Both the position numbers and the translations under genes were made by a program. Source: Tenacibaculum discolor (GTDB lineage: Bacteria; Bacteroidota; Bacteroidia; Flavobacteriales; Flavobacteriaceae). Taken from it: DNA of 64,000 nt. The stretch covers positions 62,001-126,000 of the forward strand of contig NZ_RCCS01000011.1 of NCBI RefSeq assembly GCF_003664185.1, written 5' to 3'. The notes under the pieces are model-generated. The model ran no database searches. It was not told where the DNA came from and worked only from the letters and a program-made list of their open reading frames with translations. Positions 1-7,909 of this stretch are shown here, piece by piece (the stretch's first letter is position 1; every line of letters begins with the position of its first letter).

Positions 1-1
1 T

Positions 2-163
2 GAAAAAGATGAAGGAATAACTTGGGTGCATTTTTTTCATAAAGGTTGGGTAGAACAAAACAATCATTTTAAGCACTCGTCTTATTGTTGGGCATTGTTA
101 TTAAATGGGCTTAAAAATTATGTGGAAAAAGGAATTATTATACCTTTTGAAGAAAGAAATTAA
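2..163 (+). CDS. SRPBCC/AHSA1-like domain protein, C-terminal fragment (partial)
   Basis: An open frame enters from the left edge and ends at TAA 161-163, giving the last 53 residues of a protein. The pattern HFKHSSYCWALLLNGLKNYV followed by a short basic/acidic end is the C-terminal helix typical of SRPBCC (Bet v1-like, Hsp90-activator-like) proteins. These bind hydrophobic ligands or act as small stress proteins. The next gene starts 12 bases downstream on the same strand, so the two are probably co-transcribed. Function beyond the fold cannot be given from this fragment. Confidence 0.7.
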   Translation, partial: EKDEGITWVHFFHKGWVEQNNHFKHSSYCWALLLNGLKNYVEKGIIIPFEERN

Positions 164-175
164 AATTAATAGATT

Positions 176-547
176 ATGAAATTAGGGGCTTTTTCAATTA
201 GTTTATCGGTTAAAGATATTGATAAATCAAAAGATTTTTATGAAATGCTTGGGTTTACTGTTTTTGCAGGTGCTTTAGAAAAGAATTATTTGATTATGAA
301 AAATGGAAACTCATTAATTGGCTTGTTTCAAGGAATGTTTGAAAACAATATACTTACATTTAACCCAGGTTGGGATGAAAACGCAAACACGTTAGATGAT
401 TTTGATGATGTAAGAGATATTCAAAAGCATTTAAGAGAAAACCATATCAAGTTAAAAAGAGAAGCAGATAAAGATACTAAAGGGCCTGCAAGCATCGTTT
501 TCTTTGATCCTGATGGAAATACAATTTTAATAGATCAACATGTATAA
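176..547 (+). CDS. VOC (glyoxalase/bleomycin-resistance fold) family protein
   Basis: A 123-residue single-domain protein with the vicinal oxygen chelate pattern. It begins with a beta strand and the SVKDIDKSKDFYEMLGF helix and ends with the DPDGNTILIDQH strand. Members bind a metal between two beta-alpha-beta-beta-beta modules and catalyse lyase, isomerase or dioxygenase reactions, or only bind drugs. The substrate cannot be assigned. It lies 12 bases behind an SRPBCC gene, a pairing common in Bacteroidota small-molecule or stress gene pairs. A hairpin terminator follows at 555-586. Confidence 0.85.
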   Translation: MKLGAFSISLSVKDIDKSKDFYEMLGFTVFAGALEKNYLIMKNGNSLIGLFQGMFENNILTFNPGWDENANTLDDFDDVRDIQKHLRENHIKLKREADKDTKGPASIVFFDPDGNTILIDQHV

Positions 548-554
548 AAAAAGC

Positions 555-586
555 AACGGAAAAATAATTATTTCCGTTACTTTTTA
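555..586. terminator. Bidirectional hairpin terminator
   Basis: The arms AACGGAAA (555-562) and TTTCCGTT (571-578) pair perfectly around an 8-base loop. A T-run follows on the plus strand and A-rich sequence precedes it. It sits between the ends of the VOC gene and the convergent DUF547 gene and can serve both. Confidence 0.85.
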
Positions 587-605
587 CAATAAAGGGAAAT
601 ATTAA

Positions 606-1325
606 TTATTTGCTATTTAAGTTCCAATCGTATTCTAAATACACAACTTCAGCATTATCATTAGCTTTAATATCGGAGTATTTATTAATATAATCAACTA
701 AGGTATTACGAGAAGTAAAATCTTCTTGGTACCACTGAAATATTTTTGACACTTCAACCTTTGTTAAGGTTATTTTATTTTTTGTAGAGTCATTTATAAA
801 AGCTTTCATCAAGTTTTTTAACTCCTTTTCTACATTGTTTTTTGTAAAAGCAAAGTTTACAAATCTAGGACCAGATTTAGAAGCAGCGTTCAACGCAACA
901 TGAATTCTTGGGTCGTCATACCATCTTCTAAGTATTTTATGTTCAATGTAGTCAAGTGAGTATAATTTTTTACCAATTGATGCAAACGGAATTTTCCAAG
1001 CATTTCTTCCTTTACGTTTTATATCAGTAATTTTCTTTAAAGGATAACTATCTAAAATTAATTTAATAGTGTATGCATTATAGGCATTTATCCAAAAAGC
1101 TTTAGCTTCATTTGAGGACCATTTATCACTTGGTATAGTATTCTCTAAATGTTTAATGTAAATATCTAATAAGGCACGGTTCTTTCTTAGTCCTTTGTAG
1201 TCTACATCTCCTTGTGGGCTAACGTAGGTTTTTAAAAGAGCATCATATACATCAGTTTGTGCTTGTGATTGAATACTTACGAAAAGTAGTAAACATGTAA
1301 AAGTGAAGGTAATTGTTTTTCGCAT
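606..1325 (-). CDS. Exported DUF547-domain protein
   Basis: A 239-residue protein with a Sec signal peptide (basic MRKT, hydrophobic stretch, cleavage near SQAQ-T). The rest matches the DUF547 family, with the signatures WINAYNAYTIKLIL, SLDYIEHKILRRW and DPRIHVALNAASKSGPRF. The family is periplasmic or secreted and its biochemical function is not established. In most members I know the last motif carries cysteines (ALxCAxxSCP). Here those positions read Ala and Gly, so any thiol chemistry is lost. It is monocistronic, with its own terminator downstream at 555-586. Confidence 0.85.
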   Translation of the reverse strand: MRKTITFTFTCLLLFVSIQSQAQTDVYDALLKTYVSPQGDVDYKGLRKNRALLDIYIKHLENTIPSDKWSSNEAKAFWINAYNAYTIKLILDSYPLKKITDIKRKGRNAWKIPFASIGKKLYSLDYIEHKILRRWYDDPRIHVALNAASKSGPRFVNFAFTKNNVEKELKNLMKAFINDSTKNKITLTKVEVSKIFQWYQEDFTSRNTLVDYINKYSDIKANDNAEVVYLEYDWNLNSK

Positions 1326-1410
1326 TTTTTAAATTTTAAGTAAATAAATTAGTTTACGGTACTTTTGACGTAGACTGATTTAATTCATTACATAAAATTT
1401 TATAGAATTA

Positions 1411-1438
1411 AAAAACCACCCATAAAAGGTGGTTTTTT
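1411..1438. terminator. Hairpin terminator
   Basis: AAAAACCACC (1411-1420) pairs with GGTGGTTTTT (1428-1437) across a 7-base loop, with T-runs on both strands. It lies directly downstream of the 67-residue membrane protein gene on the minus strand and insulates it from the DUF547 gene. Confidence 0.85.
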
Positions 1439-1460
1439 AATTTAAAAAAAATACAGTTTT

Positions 1461-1664
1461 TTATTTTTTTCCTATGATTGAACTTAACGCAGCTATAACA
1501 ATGCCGATAGCAATTGTAATATATGAGTTGGTATTGTCTTGAGCTTTTATTAGGTCTACATCTCCAATAGAAATTTGAGTTTCCGGTTTAAAAAGAGTGT
1601 ATATTCCATATGCTATAATTACTATTCCAGAAATTAAAGCAACTGTTTTAAGTGAGTTATTCAT
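1461..1664 (-). CDS. Small two-helix membrane protein, unknown function
   Basis: A 67-residue protein with two hydrophobic segments (about residues 7-24 and 46-63) separated by a short polar stretch containing QISIGDVDLIKAQ. I do not recognise the family. It has its own terminator at 1411-1438 and is separated from sufD by another terminator at 1801-1825, so it is a single-gene unit. It occupies the position downstream of sufD where flavobacterial genomes often have sufS and sufE. Confidence 0.6.
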   Translation of the reverse strand: MNNSLKTVALISGIVIIAYGIYTLFKPETQISIGDVDLIKAQDNTNSYITIAIGIVIAALSSIIGKK

Positions 1665-1794
1665 AATAGAATTGTTTCTTTTAAAGATAAGAAAAACAAA
1701 TTAGAAGCTAAATGAGTAAAATTAATAGGAATTTATAGAGATAAAAGAGTCCTTTTGTCACAAATAAAGAGTATTATTTCTAACATTAAATAAT

Positions 1795-1825
1795 AAAAAA
1801 GGCATTATGTTAATAATGCCTTTTT
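1795..1825. terminator. Terminator of the suf operon
   Basis: GGCATTAT (1801-1808) and ATAATGCC (1813-1820) form a perfect hairpin flanked by A6 on the left and T5 on the right. It lies immediately after the sufD stop codon on the minus strand and marks the 3' end of the operon. Confidence 0.9.
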
Positions 1826-1833
1826 ATTTGTTT

Positions 1834-3147
1834 TTATAGTTCAAAACCAATGTTAACGCCTAATTTGTTGGCAATTAATTTGGTAATTCTTTTCTTAACC
1901 TCTGGTATTTTAACACTTTCTAAAACAGTATTAGCAAAGGCATACATTAATAAAGCTTTTGCTTCCTTTTTAGGAATACCTCTTTGTTGCATATAGAATA
2001 ATGCTTGATCATCTAACTGACCGATAGTACACCCATGAGAACATTTTACATCGTCAGCAAAAATTTCTAACTGAGGCTTTGCATTTATGGTTGCTTTATC
2101 ACTAATTAAAACATTGTTGTTTTGTTGATAAGCATTGGTTTTCTGAGCTTCTTTCTCAACAATAACCTTACCGTTAAATACACCAGTAGAACGATCATCA
2201 TAAATACCTTTGTAGTCTTGGTGGCTTTCACAGTTAGGTTCTATATGATTTACTAAGGTATGATGGTCAACATGTTGTTTCCCTTCAATAATAGTAATCC
2301 CTTTTAGAATAGAATTAATATGTTCTCCTTTTTGGTAGAAGTTCAAGTTGTTTCTAGTAATATTTCCACCAAAAGAAAATGTATGTACAGAACAAGTACT
2401 TTCTTTTTGTTGTTCAATATAAGTATTGTCAACTAAAGAAGCATCATTATTGTCATTTTGAATCTTATAATAGTCTACCGTAGCATGAGTATCTGTATAA
2501 ATTTCAGTTACTGCATTCGTTAAAACGGCATTATTATTAAGATTTTGGTGGCGTTCAATAATTTGAACATGTGCATTTTGTTCTACAACAATTAAGTTAC
2601 GTGGTTGTAACATAGTTGCATGTTCTTTACCTGTAGTAAAGTTAATTATCTGAATAGGTTTTTCAACTTCAACATTTTTAGGAATGTGAATAAAAGCACC
2701 CTCAGTAGCAAATGCAGTATTTAAAGATGTTAAATTATCTTGTTTTGCTATTTTGTTAAAATATTTTTCAACAACAGGCTTGTACTTTTCTTTTGAAAAA
2801 GCAGCAGATAATAAACAAACATCTTTTCCATCATGAGTAGTAGTTGACAAAAAAGAGCTGTATTTTCCATCTACAAAAACTATTTTATAGCTGTCTATCT
2901 CGTGGATGAAATATTTTTTTACATCAGCAAACTCTACTGAAGCATCTCTGTCAGGAAATATGCTATAATCTTCTTTTAAAACTGAATTTAAAGAAGTGTA
3001 TTTCCAAGCTTCTAATTTTTTAGTAGGAAAGCCTAGTTTTTCAAAATTTTGTAGAGCTTTTGTTCTTATTTCGTGTAAATCTGAATTGATGTTTACACTG
3101 TCTTCAAAAGCTACGTATGATGATAATATTTTTTCTCTCAACTCCAT
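1834..3147 (-). CDS. sufD: Fe-S cluster assembly protein SufD
   Basis: A 437-residue member of the SufB/SufD right-handed beta-helix family. SufD pairs with SufB and SufC to form the cytoplasmic SufBC2D scaffold complex that builds [Fe-S] clusters. The C-terminal third has the family signatures CESHQDYKGIYDDRSTGVFN and KCSHGCTIGQLDDQALFYMQ. Length is normal. It is the last gene of sufA-sufB-MBL-sufC-sufD, about 100 bases after sufC. That spacer is AT-rich with degenerate GTAAAGTTT-like tracts. The operon terminator follows. Confidence 0.97.
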   Translation of the reverse strand: MELREKILSSYVAFEDSVNINSDLHEIRTKALQNFEKLGFPTKKLEAWKYTSLNSVLKEDYSIFPDRDASVEFADVKKYFIHEIDSYKIVFVDGKYSSFLSTTTHDGKDVCLLSAAFSKEKYKPVVEKYFNKIAKQDNLTSLNTAFATEGAFIHIPKNVEVEKPIQIINFTTGKEHATMLQPRNLIVVEQNAHVQIIERHQNLNNNAVLTNAVTEIYTDTHATVDYYKIQNDNNDASLVDNTYIEQQKESTCSVHTFSFGGNITRNNLNFYQKGEHINSILKGITIIEGKQHVDHHTLVNHIEPNCESHQDYKGIYDDRSTGVFNGKVIVEKEAQKTNAYQQNNNVLISDKATINAKPQLEIFADDVKCSHGCTIGQLDDQALFYMQQRGIPKKEAKALLMYAFANTVLESVKIPEVKKRITKLIANKLGVNIGFEL

Positions 3148-3245
3148 TGTTTTTAGTTGTAAAGTTTATAAAGTATAAAAGTTTGTAAAGCTGAAAAATT
3201 GCTTGTAATTAAAGGCAACTTAACACTTTTTACTTTTCAACCTTT
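3148..3245. repeat. Degenerate AAAGTT-type spacer between sufC and sufD
   Basis: The 98-base gap inside the operon contains irregular near-repeats (GTAAAGTTTATAAAGTATAA, then GTTTGTAAAGC, then TTTTTACTTTTCAACC). No start signal, hairpin or open frame is visible. Similar low-complexity text occurs between accB and accC (38722-38810). It may be a degenerate intergenic repeat family of flavobacteria, inferred from memory only. Confidence 0.35.
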
Positions 3246-3998
3246 CTAACTATTTACCTCTTCTTTAATCCAATCGTACCCTTTTTCTTCAAGCTCTAGA
3301 GCAAGAGAAGCATCACCTGTTTTAACGATTTTTCCATCGTATAAAACATGTACGTAATCAGGAACGATATATTCTAATAAACGTTGATAGTGAGTAATAA
3401 CTACTACAGCGTTGTCTTTAGATTTTAATTTATTAACTCCATTAGCAACAATACGTAAAGCATCGATATCTAAACCAGAATCTGTTTCATCTAAAATAGC
3501 AAGTTTAGGTTCTAACATTGCCATTTGAAAAATCTCATTACGCTTTTTCTCACCACCAGAAAACCCTTCGTTTAAAGAACGAGATAAGAATTTACGATCA
3601 ATTTCTAATAATTCTGATTTTTCACGAATCTTCTTAAGCATGTCTTTAGCAGGCATTTCTTCTAAACCTTGAGCTTTACGTGATTCGTTAATTGCTGTTT
3701 TAATAAAGTTTGTAACAGTAACACCAGGTATTTCTACTGGATATTGAAATGATAAGAACACACCAGCATGAGCTCTTTCTTCAGGAGCTAATTCGCTAAT
3801 ATCTTCACCTTCTAATTCAATAGAACCAGAAGTTACTTCGTAAGTTTCATTACCAGCAATAACAGATGATAAGGTACTTTTACCTGCACCGTTTGGTCCC
3901 ATAATTGCATGAACCTCTCCTGCTTTTACTTCTAAGTTAATTCCTTTAAGAATATCTTTATCTTCTACCTGTGCGTGTAAGTTTTCTATTTTTAACAT
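3246..3998 (-). CDS. sufC: Fe-S cluster assembly ATPase SufC
   Basis: A 250-residue ABC-type ATPase without membrane partners. It powers the SufB-SufD scaffold. Walker A is GPNGAGKST (about residues 34-42), the Q-loop region is LSFQYPVEIPG, the signature is EGFSGGEKKRNEI, Walker B is LAILDETDSGLD and the H-loop is VITHY. The replacement of LSGGQ by FSGGEKKR is diagnostic for SufC. It starts 10 bases after the MBL lipoprotein gene. Confidence 0.97.
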   Translation of the reverse strand: MLKIENLHAQVEDKDILKGINLEVKAGEVHAIMGPNGAGKSTLSSVIAGNETYEVTSGSIELEGEDISELAPEERAHAGVFLSFQYPVEIPGVTVTNFIKTAINESRKAQGLEEMPAKDMLKKIREKSELLEIDRKFLSRSLNEGFSGGEKKRNEIFQMAMLEPKLAILDETDSGLDIDALRIVANGVNKLKSKDNAVVVITHYQRLLEYIVPDYVHVLYDGKIVKTGDASLALELEEKGYDWIKEEVNS

Positions 3999-4008
3999 TA
4001 CTGTATAG

Positions 4009-4869
4009 TTACTTTTTTAATAGATTTTGTAATTTTTTGAAATCTTTTGGTGAGTGTTGAATAATCACCTCAGCATTCTTTTCTTTAGCGAAAGCTTCAA
4101 ACTTTTTCATGCTTTCTAGAGTTTGTTCAACATCGTAGTTAAAAGAAGGAACACCTTTAGTTTCTCTATTTTCTTCAAAGTGATATAAATCACCTGTTAA
4201 TAAGATAGGTTTTTCTAAACCAGCTTCAATATATAAAGCTTGGTGACCTATTGTATGACCTGGCATGTATTTGATAACTACTGTGCCGTCTCCAAAAACG
4301 TCATGGTCACCATTAATTTTTTCTACATTCTTTAATTCCTTAATAGAATTATAAGTGTCAGGATCTTTAACTTTTGCAGAGTCATTAGTTATAAAATTAT
4401 ATTCGTTCTCCTGAACTAACCATGTTGCGTTTTTTAAGTAATTTGCGTGACCAGTATGATCGAAATGAGGATGAGATAATACAAAGTATTTAAAATCATC
4501 AACAGTTAAACCAATAGATTTTAATTGGTTTTTTAATGAGTCTTTACGTTGTAAAGTAAAAGTACCACTAGGCTCTGTAAAAGGTTTGTCAGTAATTAGT
4601 GCTTCAGGTAAACCAGCATCCCACATTAAATTTCCTTTAGGGTGAGATATTACATAGTAAGCATCTGAAAATTGTTTAGACTGTCCTGTGTATGTTGTAT
4701 CTTGAGAAAAAACTTCAAGTTTGTTAACTAAAATTGAACCTCCATCTAAAACATGAAGTTTTACTTGAGGCTTTTCAACTGTTTTTTCTTCTGTTGTTTG
4801 CTTCTTTTCGGCATTTTTACAACTAAATGCAATAATAGTCGTAAGAGCTAATAAAAATATTTTTTTCAT
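4009..4869 (-). CDS. MBL-fold hydrolase lipoprotein (AHL-lactonase-like) inside the suf operon
   Basis: A 286-residue protein with a lipoprotein signal (IIAFSC, Cys about 17). Its metallo-beta-lactamase domain carries the zinc motif HPHFDHTGH, a later His in MPGHTIGHQ and the metal-bridging Asp in TGDLYHF. The arrangement resembles N-acyl-homoserine-lactone lactonases and related lipoprotein MBLs of Bacteroidota. It should lie outside the cytoplasm, while SufB and SufC on either side are cytoplasmic. It is 10 bases from sufC and 18 from sufB, so it is co-transcribed. The substrate is unknown and a direct Fe-S role is unlikely. Confidence 0.85.
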   Translation of the reverse strand: MKKIFLLALTTIIAFSCKNAEKKQTTEEKTVEKPQVKLHVLDGGSILVNKLEVFSQDTTYTGQSKQFSDAYYVISHPKGNLMWDAGLPEALITDKPFTEPSGTFTLQRKDSLKNQLKSIGLTVDDFKYFVLSHPHFDHTGHANYLKNATWLVQENEYNFITNDSAKVKDPDTYNSIKELKNVEKINGDHDVFGDGTVVIKYMPGHTIGHQALYIEAGLEKPILLTGDLYHFEENRETKGVPSFNYDVEQTLESMKKFEAFAKEKNAEVIIQHSPKDFKKLQNLLKK

Positions 4870-4887
4870 TTTATTGCGGTTTTTTGG

Positions 4888-6336
4888 TTAGCCAACGCTT
4901 CCTTCTAAACTAATTTCTAATAGCTTTTGAGCTTCTACAGCAAACTCCATAGGTAGCTTATTTAATACTTCTTTACTAAATCCATTTACAATTAATGCAA
5001 TAGCTTTTTCAGTATCAATACCACGTTGATTACAATAGAATAATTGGTCTTCACCAATTTTACTTGTAGTAGCTTCGTGTTCTATTTGAGCTGATTTATT
5101 TTTAGCTTCGATATAAGGGAAAGTATGTGCACCACACTCATTACCCATTAATAAAGAATCACATTGAGAGAAGTTACGAGCATTTTCAGCTCTAGAGTTT
5201 ACTTGCACTAAACCACGGTAACTATTTTGTGATTTACCTGCTGAAATTCCTTTAGAAATAATAGTTGACTTAGTATTCTTTCCTAGGTGAATCATCTTGG
5301 TACCAGTATCAGCCTGTTGATGATTGTTAGTTACAGCAATTGAATAAAATTCTCCTACTGAATTATTCCCTTTAAGAATACAACTTGGATACTTCCATGT
5401 AATTGCTGAACCTGTTTCAACTTGTGTCCAAGAAATCTTAGCATTGGTTTCACACAATCCTCTCTTGGTTACAAAGTTGAAAACTCCACCTTTTCCTTCT
5501 GAGTCTCCTGGGAACCAGTTTTGAACTGTTGAATATTTTATTTCAGCATCGTCTAAAGCAATAAGCTCAACAACTGCTGCGTGTAATTGATTTTCGTCAC
5601 GTTGCGGAGCAGTACATCCTTCTAAATAAGAAACGTAACTGCTTTCATCAGCAACAACTAAAGTACGTTCGAACTGACCAGTTCCTCCTTCATTGATACG
5701 GAAATAAGTAGATAACTCCATTGGGCAACGAACTCCTTTTGGAATATAACAGAAAGATCCGTCAGAGAATACAGCTGAGTTTAATGCAGCATAAAAGTTA
5801 TCAGTTGGTGGTACAACTGAACCAATATATTTTTTTACTAATTCTGGGTGCTCTTGAATTGCTTCAGAAATAGGCATAAAAATAATTCCTTTTTCAGCAA
5901 GTGTTTCTTTAAAAGTAGTAGCTACAGAAACAGAATCCATTACAATATCAACTGCTACGTTAGCTAGTTTCTTTTGTTCCTCTAAAGAAATCCCTAATTT
6001 TTCAAAAGTGGCTAGTAAATCAGGATCAACCTCATCTAAGCTGTTTAATTTAGGTTTCTTTTTAGGAGCTGAGTAGTAAGAAATATCTTGAAAACTCGGT
6101 TTTTTATAGGTAACATTAGCCCACTCTGGTTCTTCCATTTGTTCCCAAATTCTAAAAGCTTCTAAACGCCATTCAGTCATCCATTCTGGCTCGTTTTTCT
6201 TTTTAGAAATGGCACGAACGATATCTTCGTTTATCCCATTAGGAAACTTTTCACTTTCAATATCAGTATAAAAACCATATTCGTACTCTTTGGTTTTTAA
6301 TTCTTCTCTTAAATCGTCCTCGGTGTATTTACTCAT
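4888..6336 (-). CDS. sufB: Fe-S cluster assembly protein SufB
   Basis: A 482-residue SufB of normal length. It is the core scaffold of the SufBC2D complex, receiving sulfur and iron and releasing clusters to carrier proteins. Recognisable stretches are [40 protein letters not shown] and the C-terminal [20 protein letters not shown] with conserved Cys and Glu. It starts about 34 bases after sufA and is second in the operon. Confidence 0.98.
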   Translation of the reverse strand: MSKYTEDDLREELKTKEYEYGFYTDIESEKFPNGINEDIVRAISKKKNEPEWMTEWRLEAFRIWEQMEEPEWANVTYKKPSFQDISYYSAPKKKPKLNSLDEVDPDLLATFEKLGISLEEQKKLANVAVDIVMDSVSVATTFKETLAEKGIIFMPISEAIQEHPELVKKYIGSVVPPTDNFYAALNSAVFSDGSFCYIPKGVRCPMELSTYFRINEGGTGQFERTLVVADESSYVSYLEGCTAPQRDENQLHAAVVELIALDDAEIKYSTVQNWFPGDSEGKGGVFNFVTKRGLCETNAKISWTQVETGSAITWKYPSCILKGNNSVGEFYSIAVTNNHQQADTGTKMIHLGKNTKSTIISKGISAGKSQNSYRGLVQVNSRAENARNFSQCDSLLMGNECGAHTFPYIEAKNKSAQIEHEATTSKIGEDQLFYCNQRGIDTEKAIALIVNGFSKEVLNKLPMEFAVEAQKLLEISLEGSVG

Positions 6337-6369
6337 CAGTTTTTTGTATTCTTTTTGTGATGTATAGGC

Positions 6370-6699
6370 TTATAGAGAGAAGCTCTCTCCGCAACCACAA
6401 GTTCTGTTAGCATTAGGATTGTTAAATACAAACCCTTTACCGTTTAAACCTCCAGAATATTCTAAAGTTGTTCCAACTAAGTATAAAAAGCTTTTTTTAT
6501 CAACAACAATTTTTACATCGTTATCTTCAAAAACCTTATCGTTTTCTTGTTGGGTTTTGTCAAAAGTTAAGTCGTATGATAATCCTGAACAACCGCCACT
6601 TTTCACCCCAACACGAACAAAGTCGGTTGTAGTATCAAATCCGTCATCAGTCATTAGTTCAATGACTTTCTTTTTTGCTGTGTCTGAAACTTTTATCAT
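6370..6699 (-). CDS. sufA: A-type Fe-S carrier (SufA/IscA/HesB family)
   Basis: A 109-residue HesB/IscA family protein with the three invariant cysteines in SGGCSGLSY and in the C-terminal TCGCGESF. A-type carriers receive clusters from the SufBCD scaffold and pass them to target proteins. It is the first gene of the operon, and the -7 element at 6729-6736 is 30 bases upstream. The symbol is inferred from context; erpA or iscA would be equally valid by sequence alone. Confidence 0.93.
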   Translation of the reverse strand: MIKVSDTAKKKVIELMTDDGFDTTTDFVRVGVKSGGCSGLSYDLTFDKTQQENDKVFEDNDVKIVVDKKSFLYLVGTTLEYSGGLNGKGFVFNNPNANRTCGCGESFSL

Positions 6700-6728
6700 C
6701 GTTTAAATAGATTAAATCTAAGTGACTG

Positions 6729-6736
6729 CAAAGATA
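6729..6736 (-). promoter_or_regulatory. suf operon promoter, -7 element
   Basis: CAAAGATA on the plus strand is TATCTTTG on the coding strand, a perfect Bacteroidota TAnnTTTG -7 box, 30 bases upstream of the sufA start. No clear -33 TTTG is seen at the usual spacing, and a palindrome occupies that area. Confidence 0.75.
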
Positions 6737-6746
6737 ATGACAAAAT

Positions 6747-6760
6747 ATGATTTATATCAT
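6747..6760. promoter_or_regulatory. Putative operator in the suf promoter (ATGAT-N4-ATCAT)
   Basis: ATGAT (6747-6751) and ATCAT (6756-6760) form a perfect inverted repeat just upstream of the -7 box. The core TGAT-N4-ATCA has the form of Fnr-type sites and also resembles a short Fur-like palindrome. Its position over the -33/-7 spacer suggests repression. The responsible regulator is not in the window. Confidence 0.45.
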
Positions 6761-6834
6761 TTTTTGAAATGAATATAGTTATTAAGCGATAAAAATTGTC
6801 TATACTATAAATCTACTTGCTGATTGTTAGAAGA

Positions 6835-7902
6835 TTATTGTTGGAAATCAGGATTGTTTACAAAATTAGCATCGGAAAGACTCAAAAGAAAAGCTTTTAA
6901 GTCGGCTTTATCTTTATCTGAGAGTTGTACACCTCCTTGATTGGCTTTTTTCATTAGAGGATCGATTGTAGAAGATTTTTTTAATCCTTCAGAGTAGTGG
7001 TTAATTACCTCTTCTAAAGTAGCAAATCGCCCATCGTGCATATATGGGGCTGTAAACTTTAAGTTTCGTAAGGATGGACTCCTAAATTTTCCATTATCGT
7101 TAGGGTCACCGGTAACAGCGCCTAAACCTATGTCGGCAAAAGTTTCGTCTAAACCGTTGTTATGGAATTTATTGTCTGTCCATAAAGGATTGTTGTCGCT
7201 TCCATGACAATGAAAGCAGTCTCCTCTGGTTTCATCCATAAATACATTAAATCCGTTTTGTTCTTCAGGTGTTAATTCGACCTTGCCTAGAAGGTATTGA
7301 TCAAACTTTGAGTTTCCTGAAATTAAGGTTCTTTCAAACTGAGCAATCGCTTTAGTGACTAAGGTTGAATCTATTTTAGATGTTCCATAAGCTCGTTGAA
7401 AAAGTGTGGGATATTCAGCGTGTTCTTGTAGTTTTTTAGCTACATTTTTCCAATCACTATGCATTTCAATTGGGTTACGAACAGGTGAGAATGCTTGACG
7501 CTCTATACTGAGTTCTTTTCCATCCCACATAAAACGTTCATCGAAGTTCCAAGCTAAATTAAATAGCGGCATTGAGTTTCGTGTTCCAAATTTACCGTCA
7601 ATTCCTTCACTAAAACGAGTGTCATCTGTAAAAGCATTTTTTGGGTCGTGACAACTAGCACAAGATTGTGTGTTATCTTTTGATAAAATTGGATCAAAAA
7701 ATAGTTTTTTACCAAGTGTTATACCTTCTTCTGTTAAAGGGTTGTTAGTTGGAATAACAGGAGCGATTAATTTTTGTTGAAATAATTCAGGGATTTCTAA
7801 ATTAGCAGGAACAGGAGTGTATATACTTTCTTCTTCTCCTTTTGAAGAACAACTGATTAAAAGGAGTAGCAATAAAGAAAGATATATACTTTTTTGTGTC
7901 AT
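6835..7902 (-). CDS. Di-heme cytochrome c peroxidase-family lipoprotein (MbnH/MauG-like)
   Basis: A 355-residue lipoprotein (lipobox LLISC, Cys18) of the bacterial di-heme peroxidase/MauG family. Two haem c sites are visible, CASCH at residues 81-85 and CFHCH near residue 230. A third family motif, FRSPSLRNLKFTAPYMHDG, precedes the C-terminal helix. In methanotrophs the MbnH branch oxidises a tryptophan of its partner MbnP to kynurenine. Here it lies 7 bases behind an MbnP-like gene, supporting that role over peroxide detoxification. It is last in a four-gene lipoprotein operon. No obvious terminator follows. Confidence 0.88.
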   Translation of the reverse strand: MTQKSIYLSLLLLLLISCSSKGEEESIYTPVPANLEIPELFQQKLIAPVIPTNNPLTEEGITLGKKLFFDPILSKDNTQSCASCHDPKNAFTDDTRFSEGIDGKFGTRNSMPLFNLAWNFDERFMWDGKELSIERQAFSPVRNPIEMHSDWKNVAKKLQEHAEYPTLFQRAYGTSKIDSTLVTKAIAQFERTLISGNSKFDQYLLGKVELTPEEQNGFNVFMDETRGDCFHCHGSDNNPLWTDNKFHNNGLDETFADIGLGAVTGDPNDNGKFRSPSLRNLKFTAPYMHDGRFATLEEVINHYSEGLKKSSTIDPLMKKANQGGVQLSDKDKADLKAFLLSLSDANFVNNPDFQQ

Positions 7903-7909
7903 TTTATTT

